Numbered from the stretch's first letter, positions 31,728-40,189 are shown. The stretch is DNA of 64,000 bases from Variovorax sp. ZS18.2.2 (GCF_024701975.1 NZ_JANLNM010000006.1:421225-485224), one strand, 5' to 3'. The notes: generated by a model not told the origin, from the sequence alone. Program-made: numbers and translations.

Positions 31728-32648
31728 TCAGCTCAGTACCACGCTGCTGAGCCGGCGACGGTAGGTGGCTACGACTGGATCGTCCGGCGGAATCTGCCCG
31801 TCGGCCACCTTCACCTTTGGCGGCTCGATCACATCGAGGATCGCGATGTAGGTCTTGCGGGCGAGGTCTTCGCTCCAGCTCTTGTCGCGCATGAGGATGT
31901 CGAGCAGCTCGTCCATCGCGTCGGTCCAGCGCTGTTCGGCCATCAGGAGGCGGGCACGGCCGAAGCGGGCGTCGAAGTCGCGCTTGTTGGCGGCGATCTT
32001 CGCGTCGAACTCGGCGATCGCGGGGGCGGCTCCGGTGACGGGCGCTGCGAAGTCGATGGCGTCCATCCAGCGCTGCAGCGAGTCGAAGCGGCGCACCAGC
32101 CCGGTCTTGGCGATCACTGGTGCGAAGGCGACCTTGGCGTCATCGACGCGGCCTTCCTGCAGCAAGAGCTTGATGTAGTCGAAGCGGGCGTCGTCGTTGG
32201 CCGGGTCCGTGGCCACGGCGTGCTGCAGTTTCTCGAGCGCGCCCAGGGTGTCGCCCTCGGCCAGCGCTTCCTGCGCGGCGGCTTCTTCCGAAGCGGCTTC
32301 GGCTTCATCGGCGCCGGGCACGTGCTTGTCGAGGAATTCGCGGATCTTCTCGGCCGGAATGGCACCGACGAAGCCGTCGACCGGCTGGCCGTCCTTGAAC
32401 ATCACGCAGAACGGGATGCTGCGCACGCCGAACATTTCGGAGAGTTGCGACGAAATCTGCGGCACCTTGTCGGCATCGAGCTTGGCCAGCGTGAAGCGGC
32501 CGGCGTACTCGACCTCGAGCTTTTCGAGCACCGGTCCGAGCTGTTTGCAGGGGCCGCACCATTCGGCCCAGATGTCCAGCAGCACCGGCGTGGCGACGGA
32601 GCCTTCGATCAGCTCGGCCTGGAAATTTTCGAGAGTGATGTCGATCAT
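31728..32648 (-). CDS. cnoX: chaperedoxin CnoX (YbbN), thioredoxin domain plus TPR
   Basis: Chaperone-thioredoxin hybrid that protects proteins from oxidation and hands clients to GroEL or DnaK. The 306-residue protein has an N-terminal thioredoxin domain with an intact WCGPC motif (Cys31, Cys34) and the cis-Pro in VRSIPFCVMF, then a C-terminal TPR region from about 120 (EALAEGDTLGALEKLQHAV, ARFGRARLLMAEQRWTDAMDEL). E. coli CnoX lacks the first Cys; this one should be redox active. Divergent from purE with only 36 bases between start codons. Confidence 0.92.
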   Translation of the reverse strand: MIDITLENFQAELIEGSVATPVLLDIWAEWCGPCKQLGPVLEKLEVEYAGRFTLAKLDADKVPQISSQLSEMFGVRSIPFCVMFKDGQPVDGFVGAIPAEKIREFLDKHVPGADEAEAASEEAAAQEALAEGDTLGALEKLQHAVATDPANDDARFDYIKLLLQEGRVDDAKVAFAPVIAKTGLVRRFDSLQRWMDAIDFAAPVTGAAPAIAEFDAKIAANKRDFDARFGRARLLMAEQRWTDAMDELLDILMRDKSWSEDLARKTYIAILDVIEPPKVKVADGQIPPDDPVVATYRRRLSSVVLS

Positions 32649-32671
32649 CGGAACCAACTGGGGGTGAAACG

Positions 32672-32677
32672 TAAAAT
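32672..32677 (+). promoter_or_regulatory. -10-like TAAAAT, 7 bases before purE ATG
   Basis: Within the 36-base purE-cnoX gap, TAAAAT is followed by seven bases and the purE ATG with no Shine-Dalgarno. It would place the transcript start at or next to the start codon. The corresponding -35 would fall at the cnoX start codon and is not conserved. Confidence 0.4.
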
Positions 32678-32684
32678 TGAAACC

Positions 32685-33236
32685 ATGAACGAAACCATTC
32701 AGGTCGGGGTAGTGATGGGCTCGAGCTCCGATTGGGAGACGATGCGCAACGCGGTCGAGATTCTCCAGCAATTCGGAATCGGGCACGAAGCAAAGGTGGT
32801 CTCGGCCCACCGGATGCCCGATGCGCTGTTCGCGTACGCCGAAAGCGCCGCCGGGCGCGGGCTCACCGCGATCATCGCGGGAGCGGGCGGCGCGGCCCAC
32901 CTGCCGGGCATGCTGGCCGCCAAAACCACGGTGCCGGTGCTTGGCGTGCCGGTGGCCAGCCGCCACCTGCAGGGCGTCGATTCCCTCTACAGCATCGTGC
33001 AGATGCCCAAGGGCGTGCCGGTGGCGACCTTCGCGATCGGCAACGCCGGCGCGGCCAACGCGGCGCTGTTCGCGGTGGCGATGCTGGCGGTGAACAACCC
33101 CGCGCTGCGCGCGAAGCTCGATGCCTTCCGCACGGCCCAGACCGCCGCCGCCGAAGCCATGACGCTGCCGCCGGCACCCGCCGGCGAGGCCCCTGCGGTT
33201 TCTCCTTTCTCGCCGCAAGGCGGAGGTGCCCTGTGA
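32685..33236 (+). CDS. purE: 5-(carboxyamino)imidazole ribonucleotide mutase
   Basis: Class I PurE, moving the carboxyl group of N5-CAIR to give CAIR in purine synthesis. The 183-residue protein has VGVVMGSSSDWETM at the N-terminus, VSAHRMPD, AGAGGAAHLPGM and the GNAGAANAALFA segment. A low-complexity tail of about 20 residues (rich in Pro, Ala and Gly) extends beyond the usual end. It forms a tight operon with purK (GTGA overlap) and tsaC. There is no Shine-Dalgarno; see the -10-like box. Confidence 0.95.
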   Translation: MNETIQVGVVMGSSSDWETMRNAVEILQQFGIGHEAKVVSAHRMPDALFAYAESAAGRGLTAIIAGAGGAAHLPGMLAAKTTVPVLGVPVASRHLQGVDSLYSIVQMPKGVPVATFAIGNAGAANAALFAVAMLAVNNPALRAKLDAFRTAQTAAAEAMTLPPAPAGEAPAVSPFSPQGGGAL

Positions 33237-34426
33237 CCAAGAATGGCGACCTGCCCATCCTCCCGGGCGCCACGCTCGGCGTGCTCGGGGGCGGCCAGCT
33301 GGGCCGCATGTTCGCGCACGCAGCCCAGCGCATGGGCTACTTCACCGCGGTGCTCGACCCCGACGCCGACAGCCCCGCCGGCCGGGTGAGCCATCACCAC
33401 ATCCACACCGACTACGCCGATGTCGACGGCCTCGCCCGCCTCGCCGGCTTGGCCGACGCGGTCACGACCGAGTTCGAGAACGTGCCCGCGCCCTCGCTGG
33501 AGCACCTGGCGGTGGCGCGGCCGGTGTCGCCCGATGCCTCGGCCATCGCCATCGCGCAGGACCGCATCGCCGAGAAGGCCCACTTCACCCGCTGCGGCGT
33601 GCCTTGCGCGCCCTATGCGGCCATCGAGACGGCCGCCCAGCTCGCTGCCGTCGAAGACCGCCTGCTGCCCGGCATCCTGAAGACCGCGCGCCTCGGTTAC
33701 GACGGCAAGGGCCAGCAGCGTGTGAGCACCCGCGCCGAGCTGGTCGAGGCCTGGCAGGCCACGGGTTGCGTGCCCTGCGTGCTTGAGAAGCTGCTGCCGC
33801 TCGAATTCGAATGCTCGGTGATCCTCGCGCGCGGCCGCGACGGGCAGGTCGTTCACTTTCCGCCCCAGCGCAACCTGCACCGCGACGGCATCCTGGCCGT
33901 CACCGAGGTGCATGCGCTGAACATGCCCAAGACGGTGGCGCAGGGCGCGGTCAATTCCGCGAAAAGCATCGCCAACGGCCTGGGCTACGTGGGCGTGCTG
34001 TGCGTCGAGTTCTTCGCGCTGGCCGATGGTTCGCTGGTGGTCAACGAAATGGCCCCGCGTCCGCACAACAGCGGCCACTACACGATGGAAGCCTGCGACG
34101 TGTCGCAGTTCGAGCTCCAGGTGCGCACCCTCGCCGGCCTGCCGCTCGCGCCGCCGCGTCAGCACAGCCCCGCGATCATGCTGAACCTGCTGGGCGACCT
34201 GTGGTTCACCTCGGGTGAAGAGAAACCCGTTTCGCCGCGCTGGAGCGACGTGCTCGCGCTGTCCGGCGTGCACCTGCACCTCTACGGAAAGATCGAGCCG
34301 CGGCCCGGCCGCAAGATGGGCCACCTGACCCTCACCGGCGCCACGCTGGAAAGTGTGCGCGCCAACGCCTCGCAGGCCGCGCTGCTGCTGGGACTGCCGC
34401 CGGTGGAAGTGACCGGCCTCGCATGA
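33233..34426 (+). CDS. purK: 5-(carboxyamino)imidazole ribonucleotide synthase
   Basis: ATP-grasp enzyme making N5-CAIR from AIR, bicarbonate and ATP, the partner of PurE. The 397-residue protein starts with ATLGVLGGGQLGRMFAHAAQRMG and has KTARLGYDGKGQ, a VLEKLLPLEFECSVI segment and NEMAPRPHNSGHYT. The start is GTG at 33233 in a GTGA overlap with the purE stop. Its stop overlaps the tsaC ATG, so all three are coupled. Confidence 0.95.
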   Translation: MTKNGDLPILPGATLGVLGGGQLGRMFAHAAQRMGYFTAVLDPDADSPAGRVSHHHIHTDYADVDGLARLAGLADAVTTEFENVPAPSLEHLAVARPVSPDASAIAIAQDRIAEKAHFTRCGVPCAPYAAIETAAQLAAVEDRLLPGILKTARLGYDGKGQQRVSTRAELVEAWQATGCVPCVLEKLLPLEFECSVILARGRDGQVVHFPPQRNLHRDGILAVTEVHALNMPKTVAQGAVNSAKSIANGLGYVGVLCVEFFALADGSLVVNEMAPRPHNSGHYTMEACDVSQFELQVRTLAGLPLAPPRQHSPAIMLNLLGDLWFTSGEEKPVSPRWSDVLALSGVHLHLYGKIEPRPGRKMGHLTLTGATLESVRANASQAALLLGLPPVEVTGLA

Positions 34427-35424
34427 TCCTCGACGGCCAATCCCCTGAAGCCATCGCCGAGGCCGTGCGCGTGCTGCGCGCGGGCGGGCTGGTCGCGTTC
34501 CCGACCGAGACCGTCTACGGCCTCGGTGCCGACGCGAGCAGCGACATGGCGGTCGCCGGGATCTTCAAGGCCAAGGGGCGGCCCGCCGACCACCCGCTGA
34601 TCGTTCACGTCGCGGCCGGCATGAAGGGCACCGAGGCGCTCTCGCGCTTCGCCCAGCCGCTGCCGCTCTTCGCGCAGAAGCTGGTGCAGGCCTTCTGGCC
34701 CGGCCCGCTCACGTTGATCGTCACGCGCCAGCCGGGCGTCGGTGCCGCGGCGGCCGGCGGGCAGGACACCATCGGCCTGCGCTGCCCCTCGCATCCCGTG
34801 GCCCAGGCGCTGCTCGAAGCCTGCGCCGAGCAGGGCGTGCCGGGCGTTGCAGGGCCGAGCGCCAACCGCTTCGGCCGCGTGAGCCCGACCACGGCCCAGC
34901 ACGTGTACGAGGAGTTCGGCGATGCGGTGCCGGTGGTCGACGGCGGCGCCTGCGAGGTCGGCATCGAATCGACCATCGTCGACTGCAGCCGTGGCGCGCC
35001 TGTGCTGCTGCGCCCCGGCCTCATCACGCGCGCGCAGATCGAAGCGGCCTGCGGCGAAAAGCTCAGCGACCGCGACGTGCTCGAAACCCCCGACCCGCGC
35101 GCCTCGGGCACGCTCGAGGCGCACTACGCACCGAACGCCAAGGTGCGGTTGATGGACGCGAAGGCGCTGCAGACCGGCCTCGACGTGCTCGGCGCCAATG
35201 CCGCGCACATCGCCGTCTGGTCGCGCACCAGCCTGCGCTGCCGCTCGCAGCGCGTGCTGCAGCGGCGCATGCCCGACGACGCGGCGGCCAGCGCGCACCA
35301 GCTGTTCGCGGTGCTGCGCGAGTTCGACGCAGAGGGCGTCAAGCTGATCTGGGTCGAGACGCCGCCCGACACGCCCGAGTGGGAAGGCGTCAGAGACCGC
35401 CTTCAGCGAGCTTCGGCGGCCTGA
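34423..35424 (+). CDS. tsaC: L-threonylcarbamoyladenylate synthase, Sua5 type
   Basis: Makes threonylcarbamoyl-AMP from threonine, bicarbonate and ATP, the first step of the t6A modification of tRNAs reading ANN codons. The 333-residue protein contains the YrdC domain (GGLVAFPTETVYGLGADA, IFKAKGRPADHPLIVHV, GIESTIVDC) and a C-terminal Sua5 domain after a GTLEAHYAPN linker, so it is the long Sua5 form. The symbol tsaC is used in the broad sense. ATGA overlap with purK. The later tsaB gene acts in the same pathway. Confidence 0.93.
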   Translation: MILDGQSPEAIAEAVRVLRAGGLVAFPTETVYGLGADASSDMAVAGIFKAKGRPADHPLIVHVAAGMKGTEALSRFAQPLPLFAQKLVQAFWPGPLTLIVTRQPGVGAAAAGGQDTIGLRCPSHPVAQALLEACAEQGVPGVAGPSANRFGRVSPTTAQHVYEEFGDAVPVVDGGACEVGIESTIVDCSRGAPVLLRPGLITRAQIEAACGEKLSDRDVLETPDPRASGTLEAHYAPNAKVRLMDAKALQTGLDVLGANAAHIAVWSRTSLRCRSQRVLQRRMPDDAAASAHQLFAVLREFDAEGVKLIWVETPPDTPEWEGVRDRLQRASAA

Positions 35425-35493
35425 TCCAGAACACCGGGGAACCGGCTTTGCCGGGCCTCAGGTGTTGCCCCCGGCAGGAGGCAAGCCTTGGTC

Positions 35494-37059
35494 TCAGCCT
35501 CCGGCGGCCAGCACGCCCTGGAAGAAGCCGCGTGCCGACGCCAGGCAGAACGGCGGCGCCAGCGTGCCGTGGTAGGCCAGGGTGACCGCCTGCGCCTTGT
35601 CGGCCGCGCTGCCCGGCGTGCTCTGCGCCAGCAGATCCTTGGCCTGCGCGAAGCCGGCACGGGCCGTCGAGTAGGCGTCGATTGCGGCGGAATCTTCCAG
35701 GTCCACCACCGCCAGCGCGGCGGCCGGCACGCCCTTGGCGCGGAAATAGCCCGACGTGGCGCGGGTGCTGACGAAGTTCACCGTCGGGTCGTTGGCGCCG
35801 CCGCACATCAGCATCGGCCGGGCCGGCACCCAGTTGCGCAGGTCGTTGGCCAGCGCCGCCTTGCGGAAGCCCGTGGACGGCCTGCAGTCCAGCGGCGAGG
35901 CCGAGCCGAGGGACGCCGGCGTGGGCGGCAGCGCATTGCCGGGGCAGGGCGTGGCCTGGATGTCGCCGGCCGCCTGCGTCAGGAAGCTCTGCTTGATGAG
36001 GTTGTTGGCGCCGTAGAAGATCGACAGCTCGGGGCTCACCGGCCCCGGCGTGGCGTTCGCCGGGAACAGCGCCAGCTGCGGCAGCTTGCCGCTGGAGAAC
36101 AGCGTGCCCGGCGTGGGGCTCGGCAGCAGCGTGTCGATGCCGGTGGCGTACTGCGCTTCGTAGACATCGCTGGTGGCGTTGTAGACATTGCCGAACTGCT
36201 GCTGCCAGCTGGTCGACAGCAGCGGCACGAACAGCGTCGCGCCCAGCGCCGGCCAGCCCTGGTAGGTGTAGTCGGTCAGGAGGCTGATGGCCGAGGGCGC
36301 CGACAGCGGCGCCGAGGCCGTCACGGTCTTGCCCGTGGCCTGCATCTCGCGGTGCGCCGCCATCGCCACGTAGCCGCCCTGCGAGTAGCCGGTGATGAAC
36401 AGCGAGCCGGCGGCGTTTGCGCCGATGTCCGAGAAGGTCTTGCGCGCCGCGGTGAGCGCATCGACCATGTCCTTGCCCTGCTGGTCGCCGTTGAGGTACG
36501 GGTGGTAGGCGAGCGTCGACTTGTCGTAGCCCGCGTAGTTGGGCGCGACCACGATGTAGCCCTGCGCCGCGAACATGGCGGCGACCATCAGGCCCTCGCC
36601 GGCGGCCGGCTGCGTGGTATCGGTCCACTTGGCCAGGTTGTAGCTCTTGGCGGCGGTGGTGCCGTGGGCATAGAGCACCACGGGCCGCTGGCCGCTGCAG
36701 GCCGTGTCGGAGCCGGTGGGCACCATGATCGCGGCGGTGGCGTTGGTGGCTTCGCTCTTCGCGCCGACGGTGCGGTATTCGAGGTAGCGCAGGTCGACGC
36801 CGCACTTGGGCGTGCCCGCCACCTGCAGCAGCGCCTTGCCCTGGTCGCTGGCCTGCAGGCTGGCCCTGAACTGGTCGGCCGACAGCTTGGCCGTCTGCTC
36901 GGGCGGGCTGGTGACCACCGAGCCCCGGCCGTTGTCGGGTGCGGGCGGGGGAGGAATGATCACGCCGATACCCCCGCCGCCGTCACCACCGCCGCCACAG
37001 GCGGCGAGCAGCAACAGGGTTGCGCCGGCAAGCGCCGTCAGGGCGGCTGTCTTGCGCAT
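35494..37059 (-). CDS. secreted lipase/esterase-like lipoprotein
   Basis: 521-residue alpha/beta hydrolase with a lipoprotein signal (lipobox LLAAC, Cys21) and a Gly/Pro-rich tether to about residue 50. The catalytic Ser226 is in GYSQGG after LFIT; VVLYAHGTT (128-136) supplies the oxyanion turn. A late Asp (GGANDPTVNF) and a His (LAYHGTLAPP) fit the triad. Six or more Cys suggest disulfides. Similar proteins are annotated as secretory lipase or prolyl-oligopeptidase-like; the substrate is uncertain. The gene is monocistronic, 69 bases past the tsaC stop and convergent with it. Confidence 0.82.
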   Translation of the reverse strand: MRKTAALTALAGATLLLLAACGGGGDGGGGIGVIIPPPPAPDNGRGSVVTSPPEQTAKLSADQFRASLQASDQGKALLQVAGTPKCGVDLRYLEYRTVGAKSEATNATAAIMVPTGSDTACSGQRPVVLYAHGTTAAKSYNLAKWTDTTQPAAGEGLMVAAMFAAQGYIVVAPNYAGYDKSTLAYHPYLNGDQQGKDMVDALTAARKTFSDIGANAAGSLFITGYSQGGYVAMAAHREMQATGKTVTASAPLSAPSAISLLTDYTYQGWPALGATLFVPLLSTSWQQQFGNVYNATSDVYEAQYATGIDTLLPSPTPGTLFSSGKLPQLALFPANATPGPVSPELSIFYGANNLIKQSFLTQAAGDIQATPCPGNALPPTPASLGSASPLDCRPSTGFRKAALANDLRNWVPARPMLMCGGANDPTVNFVSTRATSGYFRAKGVPAAALAVVDLEDSAAIDAYSTARAGFAQAKDLLAQSTPGSAADKAQAVTLAYHGTLAPPFCLASARGFFQGVLAAGG

Positions 37060-37241
37060 CGGGTGGGGGGATGAGGGTTGCGGCTTCGTCAAGGCATGTC
37101 TCCTGCGCTGGATGATCCTTATGGATCTGTTTGGAATAGAACGACCGTCCGATTCTGTTCGGCACCATGGCGGTGCGCAAGCGGGCATTTGCCGGGCAGA
37201 AGATTTCAGTACACGGCCAATGACGGGCGACCGCGGGGCCG

Positions 37242-38666
37242 TCAGTTGTCCTGCGCGGCCCAGTCGACCAGCGCGTCGAACGCAGCGCGCGTGGCGCCCG
37301 CGTTCTCGCCGTTGGCGATGGCCACCAGCACATAGCGCCGGCCGCTCGCGCCGTGCACGTAGCCGGCCACGCCGGAGGCATCGCGCAGCGTGCCGGTCTT
37401 CAGGTGCGCGGCACCGCCCGAGCGCAGGGCCCGCTTCTTCAGCGTGCCATCGACGCCCGAGGCGGGCAGCGAGGACATCAGCTCCGGCATCACCGGCGAG
37501 CGCCATGCCACCTGCAGCATCTTGCCCAGCGCAGCGGCGCTGATGCGCTCGTCGCGCGAAAGGCCCGAGCCGTTCTCGAACACCGGCTGCGCCTCGCCGG
37601 TGCCGATGCGGTCGCGCCACCACTGGCCCAGCGCGCTGCGCGAGGCCTCGAAGGTGCCGCGGTTCTTCTGCGTGAGGCCGATGGTCAAAAAGACCTGCTG
37701 CGCCATCACGTTGTTGCTGTACTTGTTGATGTCGCGGATCACCTCGGCCAGCGGTGGCGAGCCGAACTCGAAGGCCGGCTTCAGGCCCGCGGGCACGCGG
37801 CCTTCGCGCATCTGGCCGCCGACGCGTCCGCCCATCTCGGCCCACATGCCGCCGAGCGCACGCAGGCTGTAGGTGCGCGGATCGCCGTACGCCACGGCCC
37901 AGCTCTTCTCGCCGCAGGCGGCCGGAAAGCCGCCGTTGAAGCGGATGCGGTTGACGTCGCTGAAATCAGTCTTGAGCGCGGTGCGCCAGTCGCCGCATTC
38001 GCCGGGCATGAGCGGCACGGTGGGCGGCATCGCCACGCTCGCGAGCGGCGGCTCGTAGCTCACGCGCGCGATCTGCCCGGCGCGGTCGGGTGCGAAGGTC
38101 ATGTTGACCGACTTGAAGTTGATCAGCAGGGCATCGGGCGAGGCGTTGTAAGGCCGCAGCGGTTCGCCGTCGAAGGCGCTCGGGTCGTTCTCGACCGTGT
38201 TCTCGAAGGCGCTGCGGTCGACGACGATGTCGCCGCTCACGGTGGTGATGCCCAGGCCCTGCACGTGGCGCAGCATCAGCCACACGCGCTCGAGCACCAG
38301 CTTCGGATCGCCCTGGCCCTTGATGTAGAGGTTGCCGTTGAGCACGCCGTTGCTCACCGAGCCTTCGACGTACACCGGCGTGTTCCAGCTGTAGGCGGGC
38401 CCGAGCAGGTCGAGCGCCGCATAGGTGGTGACCAGCTTCATCATCGACGCCGGATTCACCGGCACCTGCGAGCGCCAGGCCAGGCGCGGCGGGCGGGTGC
38501 CGTCGGCATCGATCACCAGCATCGTCACCGTCTCGCGCGACACCTTGGCGCGCGCCAGGGCAGCTTCGACTTCGGTGGGGAGGGCCTGCTGGGCGAAGGC
38601 GCTGGCCGAGGCCAGCGCGGCGAGACAAACGAAGAGCGGCGGGATCAGGCGGGTGGCGAAAAGCAT
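37242..38666 (-). CDS. dacB: D-alanyl-D-alanine carboxypeptidase/endopeptidase (PBP4)
   Basis: Periplasmic penicillin-binding protein trimming and cutting peptidoglycan cross-links. The 474-residue protein has a signal peptide (cleavage likely after AFA), catalytic Ser74 in SMMK, the SxN motif Ser317-Asn-Asn, and KTG at 423-425. The long insert between the first two motifs is the PBP4-type domain. No Shine-Dalgarno precedes the ATG; GATAAT ends six bases upstream. It is 28 bases downstream of nudK on the same strand. Confidence 0.95.
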   Translation of the reverse strand: MLFATRLIPPLFVCLAALASASAFAQQALPTEVEAALARAKVSRETVTMLVIDADGTRPPRLAWRSQVPVNPASMMKLVTTYAALDLLGPAYSWNTPVYVEGSVSNGVLNGNLYIKGQGDPKLVLERVWLMLRHVQGLGITTVSGDIVVDRSAFENTVENDPSAFDGEPLRPYNASPDALLINFKSVNMTFAPDRAGQIARVSYEPPLASVAMPPTVPLMPGECGDWRTALKTDFSDVNRIRFNGGFPAACGEKSWAVAYGDPRTYSLRALGGMWAEMGGRVGGQMREGRVPAGLKPAFEFGSPPLAEVIRDINKYSNNVMAQQVFLTIGLTQKNRGTFEASRSALGQWWRDRIGTGEAQPVFENGSGLSRDERISAAALGKMLQVAWRSPVMPELMSSLPASGVDGTLKKRALRSGGAAHLKTGTLRDASGVAGYVHGASGRRYVLVAIANGENAGATRAAFDALVDWAAQDN

Positions 38667-38672
38667 CCGGCG

Positions 38673-38678
38673 ATTATC
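38673..38678 (-). promoter_or_regulatory. -10-like GATAAT, 6 bases before dacB ATG
   Basis: On the minus strand GATAAT, then six bases, then the dacB ATG. The same hexamer and spacing occur in front of tsaB. It implies a leaderless mRNA if used; no clear -35 is seen. Confidence 0.42.
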
Positions 38679-38694
38679 CCGGCCATGCCTGCCG

Positions 38695-39282
38695 CTATGC
38701 GGCGGCGAAGACGTGCAGCTTCGCGTGATACAGCAGCATCACCGTCTTGGCGTCGGCGATGCGGCCGTCCGCCACCATCGCGAGCGCCTCGTCGATGCCC
38801 AGTTCGAGCACCTCGATGTCCTCGCCCTCCTCGGCCAGCCCGCCGCCACTGCCGATGCGCATCGCGGGCTCGTAGGGCGCGACGAAGAAGTGCAGCTTCT
38901 CGGTCACCGAGCCCGGGCTCATGAAGCTCTCGAAGATCTTCTGCACGGTGCCGAGCCGGTAGCCGAGCTCTTCTTCCACTTCGGCGCGGATGCGCTCCTC
39001 GGGCGCCGCGTTGTCGAGCAGGCCCGCGGCCGCCTCGATCAGCAGGTCGTCGTGGCCGTTGACGAAGGCCGGGTAGCGGAACTGCCGCGTCAGGAGCACC
39101 GTGCGCTGCGCAAGGTTGTAAGGCAGCAGCGTCGCGCCGTTGCCGCGGTCGTAGGTCTCGCGGTCCATGCGCTGCCATTGGCCGTCGTTGCGCAGCCACT
39201 CGAAGCGGGTGGTCCTGAGCGTGTACCAGTTGTCGGAAAGGAGGGTGACTTCGTGCACCCGGACGCGGTCATGAATGGTCAT
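38695..39282 (-). CDS. nudK: NUDIX hydrolase, NudK-type GDP-mannose pyrophosphatase
   Basis: 195-residue Nudix protein collinear with E. coli NudK, which hydrolyses GDP-mannose: RETYDRGNGATLLPYN, TRQFRYPAFVNGH, LIEAAAGLLDN, ESFMSPGSVTEKLHFF and GGGLAEEGEDIEVLEL match in order. The Nudix box keeps the metal-binding Glu cluster (EVEEELGY), but two consensus positions, the first Glu and the Arg, are Ala. ATG 39282 is chosen because the family N-terminus begins there. It is divergent from a DeoR gene with 86 bases between starts. Confidence 0.85.
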   Translation of the reverse strand: MTIHDRVRVHEVTLLSDNWYTLRTTRFEWLRNDGQWQRMDRETYDRGNGATLLPYNLAQRTVLLTRQFRYPAFVNGHDDLLIEAAAGLLDNAAPEERIRAEVEEELGYRLGTVQKIFESFMSPGSVTEKLHFFVAPYEPAMRIGSGGGLAEEGEDIEVLELGIDEALAMVADGRIADAKTVMLLYHAKLHVFAAA

Positions 39283-39311
39283 GGGCGGCGAGCATAGGCG
39301 TGAATGCAAAT

Positions 39312-39349
39312 TCGTGCAATAACAAGAAAACTCGTGCAGAAATCGTGCA
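39312..39349 (+). promoter_or_regulatory. three TCGTGCA direct repeats, candidate DeoR operators
   Basis: TCGTGCA occurs at 39312, 39332 and 39343, spacing 20 and 11 bases, i.e. about two turns and one turn of the helix, so all face the same side. They lie between the divergent nudK and deoR-type genes, in an A/T-rich patch. DeoR-family repressors often bind such direct repeats upstream of themselves. Confidence 0.6.
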
Positions 39350-39356
39350 ACCCGAC

Positions 39357-39362
39357 TACCAT
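39357..39362 (+). promoter_or_regulatory. -10-like TACCAT, 6 bases before DeoR ATG
   Basis: TACCAT plus six bases precedes the ATG at 39369, with no ribosome site. It is close to the last TCGTGCA repeat, so a bound repressor would block it. Weak match to the -10 consensus. Confidence 0.28.
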
Positions 39363-39368
39363 CGGCCG

Positions 39369-40142
39369 ATGCTCACCCGCCAGCGCAAGCAACACATCCT
39401 CTCGGTCCTGCAGCGCGACGGCAATGTCGTCGCCAAGTCGCTCAGCGAAGAACTCGCGCTCTCGGAAGACACCATCCGCCGCGACCTGCGCGAGCTGGCC
39501 GCCGAAGGCCTGTTGCAGCGCGTGCACGGCGGCGCGCTGCCCATTGCGCCTGCCGACACCGATTTCGCAAGCCGCCAGCAGCTCGCGCCCGACGAGAAGG
39601 TGGCCATCGGCCGCGCCGCCGCGCGCCTGGTGAAGCCGGGGCAGGTGGTGTTCATCGACGGCGGCACCACGGCAGTGCAGCTCGCGCGCCATCTGCCCAG
39701 GAACCTGCAGGCGACGGTGGTGACCCACAGCCCCTCGGTGGCGATCGAGCTGGTGTCGCACACGCAACTCGAGGTGGTGCTGATCGGCGGGCGGCTCTTC
39801 AAGCATTCGCTGGTGGCGGTGGGCGCCGCGGCCATGGGCGCCATCGCGCGGGTCCATGCCGACACCTATTTCATGGGCGTTGCCGGCGTGCATGCCGAGG
39901 CCGGGCTGACCACCGGCGACATCGAGGAAGCCGAGATCAAGCGCGCGCTGATGGCCGCGTCCGCCGAGACGGTGGTGCTGGCCTCGTCCGAGAAGCTCGG
40001 GGTGGCGTCGGCCTGGGTGATCAACCCCGTCACCGCGGCAACGAGCCTCCTGGTATCGCCGGACGCGCCCGCCAAGGCACTGGCGCCGCTGCGCAAGGCG
40101 GGGCTCGCCATCCTGCGCAGTGACGACCCGGGTGCCGGCTGA
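39369..40142 (+). CDS. DeoR/GlpR family transcriptional repressor
   Basis: 257-residue repressor with an N-terminal DeoR winged helix (LTRQRKQHILSVLQRDGNVV, LALSEDTIRRDLRELA) and a C-terminal sugar-phosphate sensor domain with the FIDGGTTAVQLARHLP phosphate-binding motif. ATG 39369 was chosen as the normal family start; the in-frame ATG at 39300 would read through the operator repeats. It should respond to a phosphorylated sugar or related metabolite. Its only divergent neighbour is nudK, which suggests nudK as a target. Confidence 0.9.
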   Translation: MLTRQRKQHILSVLQRDGNVVAKSLSEELALSEDTIRRDLRELAAEGLLQRVHGGALPIAPADTDFASRQQLAPDEKVAIGRAAARLVKPGQVVFIDGGTTAVQLARHLPRNLQATVVTHSPSVAIELVSHTQLEVVLIGGRLFKHSLVAVGAAAMGAIARVHADTYFMGVAGVHAEAGLTTGDIEEAEIKRALMAASAETVVLASSEKLGVASAWVINPVTAATSLLVSPDAPAKALAPLRKAGLAILRSDDPGAG

Positions 40143-40177
40143 TTTGCCCGGCGTGCGCGCGACCTTGGGGTGCCCTC

Positions 40178-40183
40178 GATAAT
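40178..40183 (+). promoter_or_regulatory. -10-like GATAAT, 6 bases before tsaB ATG
   Basis: GATAAT, then CGGGGG, then the tsaB ATG. The G run touches the ATG and is too close to be an effective Shine-Dalgarno. Same arrangement as dacB. No -35 match. Confidence 0.4.
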
Positions 40184-40189
40184 CGGGGG

